From contig JAASSQ010000092.1 of NCBI GenBank assembly GCA_021767845.1, positions 1 through 10,943 of the forward strand: a DNA stretch of 10,943 nt. Direction: 5' to 3'. Of the stretch, positions 8,699 to 10,943 are shown piece by piece (positions within the stretch are counted from its first letter, which is position 1; the number at the start of each line of letters is the position of its first letter). The notes beneath the pieces were generated by a model. That model worked only from the letters and a program-made list of their open reading frames with translations, was not told where the DNA came from and did not search any database. The position numbers and the translations under genes were made by a program. The stretch comes from Roseovarius sp. (GTDB lineage Bacteria; Pseudomonadota; Alphaproteobacteria; Rhodobacterales; Rhodobacteraceae).

Positions 8699-9937
8699 TC
8701 AGGCCGCCGAGCGCGCGGTATAGCGCGGGCTGCGCACGACGCCCTTGTCGAAAAGTTGCGAGATCTCGGTGTCGCTCATCTGCGCCACATCGCCCAGGAT
8801 TTCCTCGGTATGCTCGCCAAGTTGCGGCGCGGGAACCGGCTTGATCCGTGGCTTGGCCGAAAATACACCGGGATACCCCGGCACGGGAAACCGCCCCAGG
8901 CCCGGCTGGTCCAGCATCGAGAAGACCGGGTTCGCCTCGCTGAGATCCGGGTCTTCGCGCACCGCCTCTTTCACGCTGCGGAAGATCGACCATGTCAGCC
9001 CGCGTGCCTCGAAAGCCTCGGCGAACTCGTCCACGCGGCGCGCGGCAAACCACGGGCGCAGGATCGCGGTGATCTCGTGGCGCAACTCCCACCGCGCACC
9101 TTCGTCTTCCAGGTCGCGCCCGGTGCGCCGGGCCAGCCTCTCCATCGCCTCGCCCGTCCCGGTGGCCTTGACCAGACCGGCCCATTGACGCCCCGTCAGA
9201 CCGATCACCATGACGCGCCGACCGCAGGCACAGGTGAAATCCTGTCCGTAGGCCCCGTAAAGCGCATTGCCGGATTTGCCGCGCTCGGCCGCGTTCAGCA
9301 CCGCGTCCCCGATCATGCCCAGATGTCCTATGGTGGCGGCGGCAACATCTTTCAGCGCGATCTCCACATCCTGCCCCTCTCCATGCCGCAGCCGATGCCG
9401 CTCGGCGGCCAGAAGCGCCGACACCACCATGTTCCCGGCGATCAAATCCCAGGCCGGCAGCGCGTTGGCGACCGGGTCGGCGTGGCCCTCGGGCCCCGTG
9501 ATATCGGGGATGCCAAGCGCCGGATTCACCGTGTAATCCACCTGCGGCCGGCCATGCCGGTCGCCCAGAAGGCTGACCATGATCAGGTCGCGGCGATGCT
9601 GGCTCAGCGTGTCGTAATCCATCCAGCCCCGCACCCGCAGGTTGGTCAGGAACATTCCCGCATCCCGGCCCGGCGCGGTGATGAGCCGGGTGACCAGCTC
9701 CTTGCCTTCGTCGCTGCGCATGTCCACGGCGATGGATTTCTTGCCCTTGTTCAGCCCGGCCCAGAACAGGCTGCGCCCGGATGGCGCCAGCGGCCAGCGC
9801 CCGGCATCCAGCCCGCCTTCGATCCGGTCGAAGCGGATCACCTCGGCCCCCATCTGCGCCAGGGTCATGCCCGCCAGCGGCACGGCAACAAAGGCCGAGC
9901 CCTCGACCACGCGCATCCCCTTCAAAAGCCTGTTCAT
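8699..9937 (-). CDS. mct: class III CoA-transferase, mesaconyl-CoA C1-C4 CoA transferase-like
   Basis: This is a CaiB/BaiF-type class III CoA-transferase of 412 residues. It most resembles mesaconyl-C1-CoA:C4-CoA transferase (2-methylfumaryl-CoA isomerase), which moves CoA within one molecule between the two carboxylates of mesaconate. Recognisable parts are LLKGMRVVEGSAFVAVPLAG (4-23), SLFWAGLNKGKKSIAVDMR (56-74), DYTVNPALGIPDITGPEG (134-151) and LPAWDLIAGNM (160-170). Asp164 is at the place of the catalytic Asp that forms the acyl and CoA adducts in the family. Near the end is QLGEHTEEIL. The start is the ATG at 9935-9937, with GGAGG 7 bases upstream; the frame stays open 20 codons further into the preceding gene. 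The ATGA overlap with the hydratase gene implies coupled translation. Assignment is from remembered family resemblance; another CoA-ester substrate is possible. Confidence 0.75.
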   Translation of the reverse strand: MNRLLKGMRVVEGSAFVAVPLAGMTLAQMGAEVIRFDRIEGGLDAGRWPLAPSGRSLFWAGLNKGKKSIAVDMRSDEGKELVTRLITAPGRDAGMFLTNLRVRGWMDYDTLSQHRRDLIMVSLLGDRHGRPQVDYTVNPALGIPDITGPEGHADPVANALPAWDLIAGNMVVSALLAAERHRLRHGEGQDVEIALKDVAAATIGHLGMIGDAVLNAAERGKSGNALYGAYGQDFTCACGRRVMVIGLTGRQWAGLVKATGTGEAMERLARRTGRDLEDEGARWELRHEITAILRPWFAARRVDEFAEAFEARGLTWSIFRSVKEAVREDPDLSEANPVFSMLDQPGLGRFPVPGYPGVFSAKPRIKPVPAPQLGEHTEEILGDVAQMSDTEISQLFDKGVVRSPRYTARSAA

Positions 9938-10794
9938 ACCGTTTCCTCCCAGATGGCGGTGGCCTGCATTCCCTGATGCCCGTCCTGCCCGGTGCACAGC
10001 ATCAACGCACCGGTCTCATCCTCGGTGCCCAGGATCTCCACGCTGCGGCTCTCGCCGGGGGTCAGGAACACCGGATGCACGGCGCGGAAATCGAAATGCC
10101 GGGGGCGGCGGCCCTTGAAGCGGCAGGCCGCACTGATCAGCCACGTGGCCTGCATCGGCCCGTGGACCACGAGGCCGGGATAGTGTTCCACTTCCCGCGC
10201 GTAAGGCAGGTCGTAATGGATGCGATGCGCGTTGAAGGTCAGCGCCGAGTAGCGAAACAGCAGCGCCTCGCTCAGCGTGATTTCCTCGTGCAGCGCCGGG
10301 TTCTCGGGCAGCGGGCGCGCGGCGGGCGGGCGAAACCTGTCGGGAATATCCAGATAGACGATGTCCTGCCGCTCCTCGATCGCCAGCCCCCGGTCGCCAT
10401 GAATCCGGTGCTCGACCGAGACGACCACCATCGGCCCGGTATTGCCGACCTTCTCGGCGATACTGCGGATGAACGACCGCTTGACCAGCTTCTCCCCCAC
10501 CCGCAGCGGCGCATTGAAGGTCAGCGCGCCGCTGGCCCACATGCGCCGTTGCAGCCGGACGGGGGGCAGGAAATCGCCAAGCGCCGGATGGCCGTCGCGC
10601 GACAGGTCGGAAAGGGGCGCGGTGGGATTGAAGGCACACCAGTGCCACAGCGGATCCATCGCCTCGCCCTCGCGCGGCGCTGCCGTGTCCGGCTGACCCA
10701 GGGTGGCATGGATCTGCGCGGCTTGCGCTGCGGTCACGACGCCCTCGCACATCTCGCTACGCCCCTCCCAGGCCCTGACATTGAGCTGATCCAT
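9934..10794 (-). CDS. meh: MaoC/hot-dog hydratase, mesaconyl-C4-CoA hydratase-like
   Basis: This 286-residue protein is a two-domain hot-dog fold hydratase of the MaoC/HTD2 type. It probably hydrates mesaconyl-C4-CoA (3-methylfumaryl-CoA) to citramalyl-CoA. The C-terminal half carries RYSALTFNAHRIHYD (181-195), the active-site helix of this group, followed by YPGLVVHGPMQATWL (205-219). The N-terminal half has HWCAFNP (51-57), GDFLPPVRLQRRMWASGAL (73-91) and the weaker second hot-dog unit with LTFNAPLRVGE. The ATG at 10792-10794 has GGAGG about 5 bases upstream. The TGA overlaps the ATG of the mct-like gene, so the two make an operon. The same enzyme pair acts in the 3-hydroxypropionate bicycle of Chloroflexus. 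Itaconyl-CoA or a related enoyl-CoA are alternative substrates. Confidence 0.75.
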   Translation of the reverse strand: MDQLNVRAWEGRSEMCEGVVTAAQAAQIHATLGQPDTAAPREGEAMDPLWHWCAFNPTAPLSDLSRDGHPALGDFLPPVRLQRRMWASGALTFNAPLRVGEKLVKRSFIRSIAEKVGNTGPMVVVSVEHRIHGDRGLAIEERQDIVYLDIPDRFRPPAARPLPENPALHEEITLSEALLFRYSALTFNAHRIHYDLPYAREVEHYPGLVVHGPMQATWLISAACRFKGRRPRHFDFRAVHPVFLTPGESRSVEILGTEDETGALMLCTGQDGHQGMQATAIWEETV

Positions 10795-10877
10795 GACTGC
10801 CTCCCTGACGACTGAAAACAGGGTGACGGCAGCGCGAAAAAAGTCAAGTTTTCAGATACTTAGCGGAATACCATCGT
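10795..10877 (-). promoter_or_regulatory. upstream region of the meh-mct operon
   Basis: This AT-richer stretch holds TTGACT on the minus strand (10842-10847), a good -35 match, but no good -10 lies 16-18 bases downstream. A weak AAGT-N8-ACTT dyad (10846-10861) overlaps it and could be an operator. The GGGAGG ribosome binding site lies just before the ATG. Promoter and operator are tentative. Confidence 0.3.
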
Positions 10878-10943
10878 ATGCAGGCAGCGATTTCGCAGGC
10901 GCAGAAAACACCCGTTGCCCTTGTTTTGGATCGGGAATCCAGC
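10878..10943 (+). CDS. possible start of a divergent gene, cut by window edge
   Basis: An ATG at 10878-10880 opens a frame of 22 codons (MQAAISQAQKTPVALVLDRE...) that reaches the right edge without a stop. It would be divergent from the meh-mct operon. There is no convincing ribosome binding site, and 22 codons are too few to judge. I do not recognise the peptide. Confidence 0.2.
   Translation, partial: MQAAISQAQKTPVALVLDRESS

Noticed and set aside
8756..9976. A 406-codon plus-strand frame opposite the mct-like gene
   Set aside because: Same codon-register mirror effect as over rpoB; the minus-strand frame has recognisable family motifs and a good ribosome binding site.
9938..9997. A longer mct-like protein with 20 extra N-terminal residues
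   Set aside because: The extension lies inside the meh-like gene, does not look like the family, and the ATG at 9935-9937 has a strong ribosome binding site.
9781..10815. A 344-codon plus-strand frame opposite the meh-like gene
   Set aside because: Again in mirror register with the coding strand; no recognisable domain, and the minus-strand protein has a clear MaoC active-site motif.

Overview
The window is a ribosome and RNA polymerase core locus from a GC-rich alphaproteobacterium, most likely a Rhodobacterales (Roseobacter-group) species. This rests on the protein sequences, on the almost complete avoidance of AT-rich codons, on the gene order tRNA-Trp, secE, nusG, rplK, rplA, rplJ, rplL, rpoB, and on a neighbouring pair of CoA-intermediate enzymes. 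All confident genes lie on the minus strand, so transcription runs from the right edge to the left edge.

Right part (about 8.7-10.9 kb): two genes overlap by 4 bases. One is a MaoC/hot-dog mesaconyl-C4-CoA hydratase-like protein (meh-like). The other is a class III CoA-transferase that resembles mesaconyl-CoA C1-C4 CoA transferase, also called 2-methylfumaryl-CoA isomerase (mct-like). Together they would turn mesaconyl-C1-CoA into citramalyl-CoA, a possible side exit from the ethylmalonyl-CoA pathway or a route for mesaconate or itaconate use. The lyase that would finish the route is not in the window. The last 149 bases hold the upstream region of this operon and perhaps the start of a divergent gene.

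Middle (7.1-8.6 kb): tRNA-Trp(CCA) with an encoded CCA end is followed by an unrecognised two-helix membrane protein, secE and nusG. A hairpin with a T run separates secE from nusG. A 14-base motif, palindromic in one copy, occurs upstream of both genes.

Left part (1-6.6 kb): rplK and rplA form a tight pair, separated by one base. Two strong GC hairpins follow rplA. Then come a perfect TATAAT box and a roughly 140-nt structured leader before rplJ, the expected place for autoregulation by L10(L12). rplJ and rplL follow. A 241-base spacer with three hairpins, one a 17-bp imperfect stem, separates rplL from rpoB. rpoB runs off the left edge and lacks about its last 60 codons.

Most of the window is conserved housekeeping. 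I found no mobile element, CRISPR array or defence system. The best candidates for new information are the RNA structures in the spacers and the placement of the mct/meh-like pair beside this locus.
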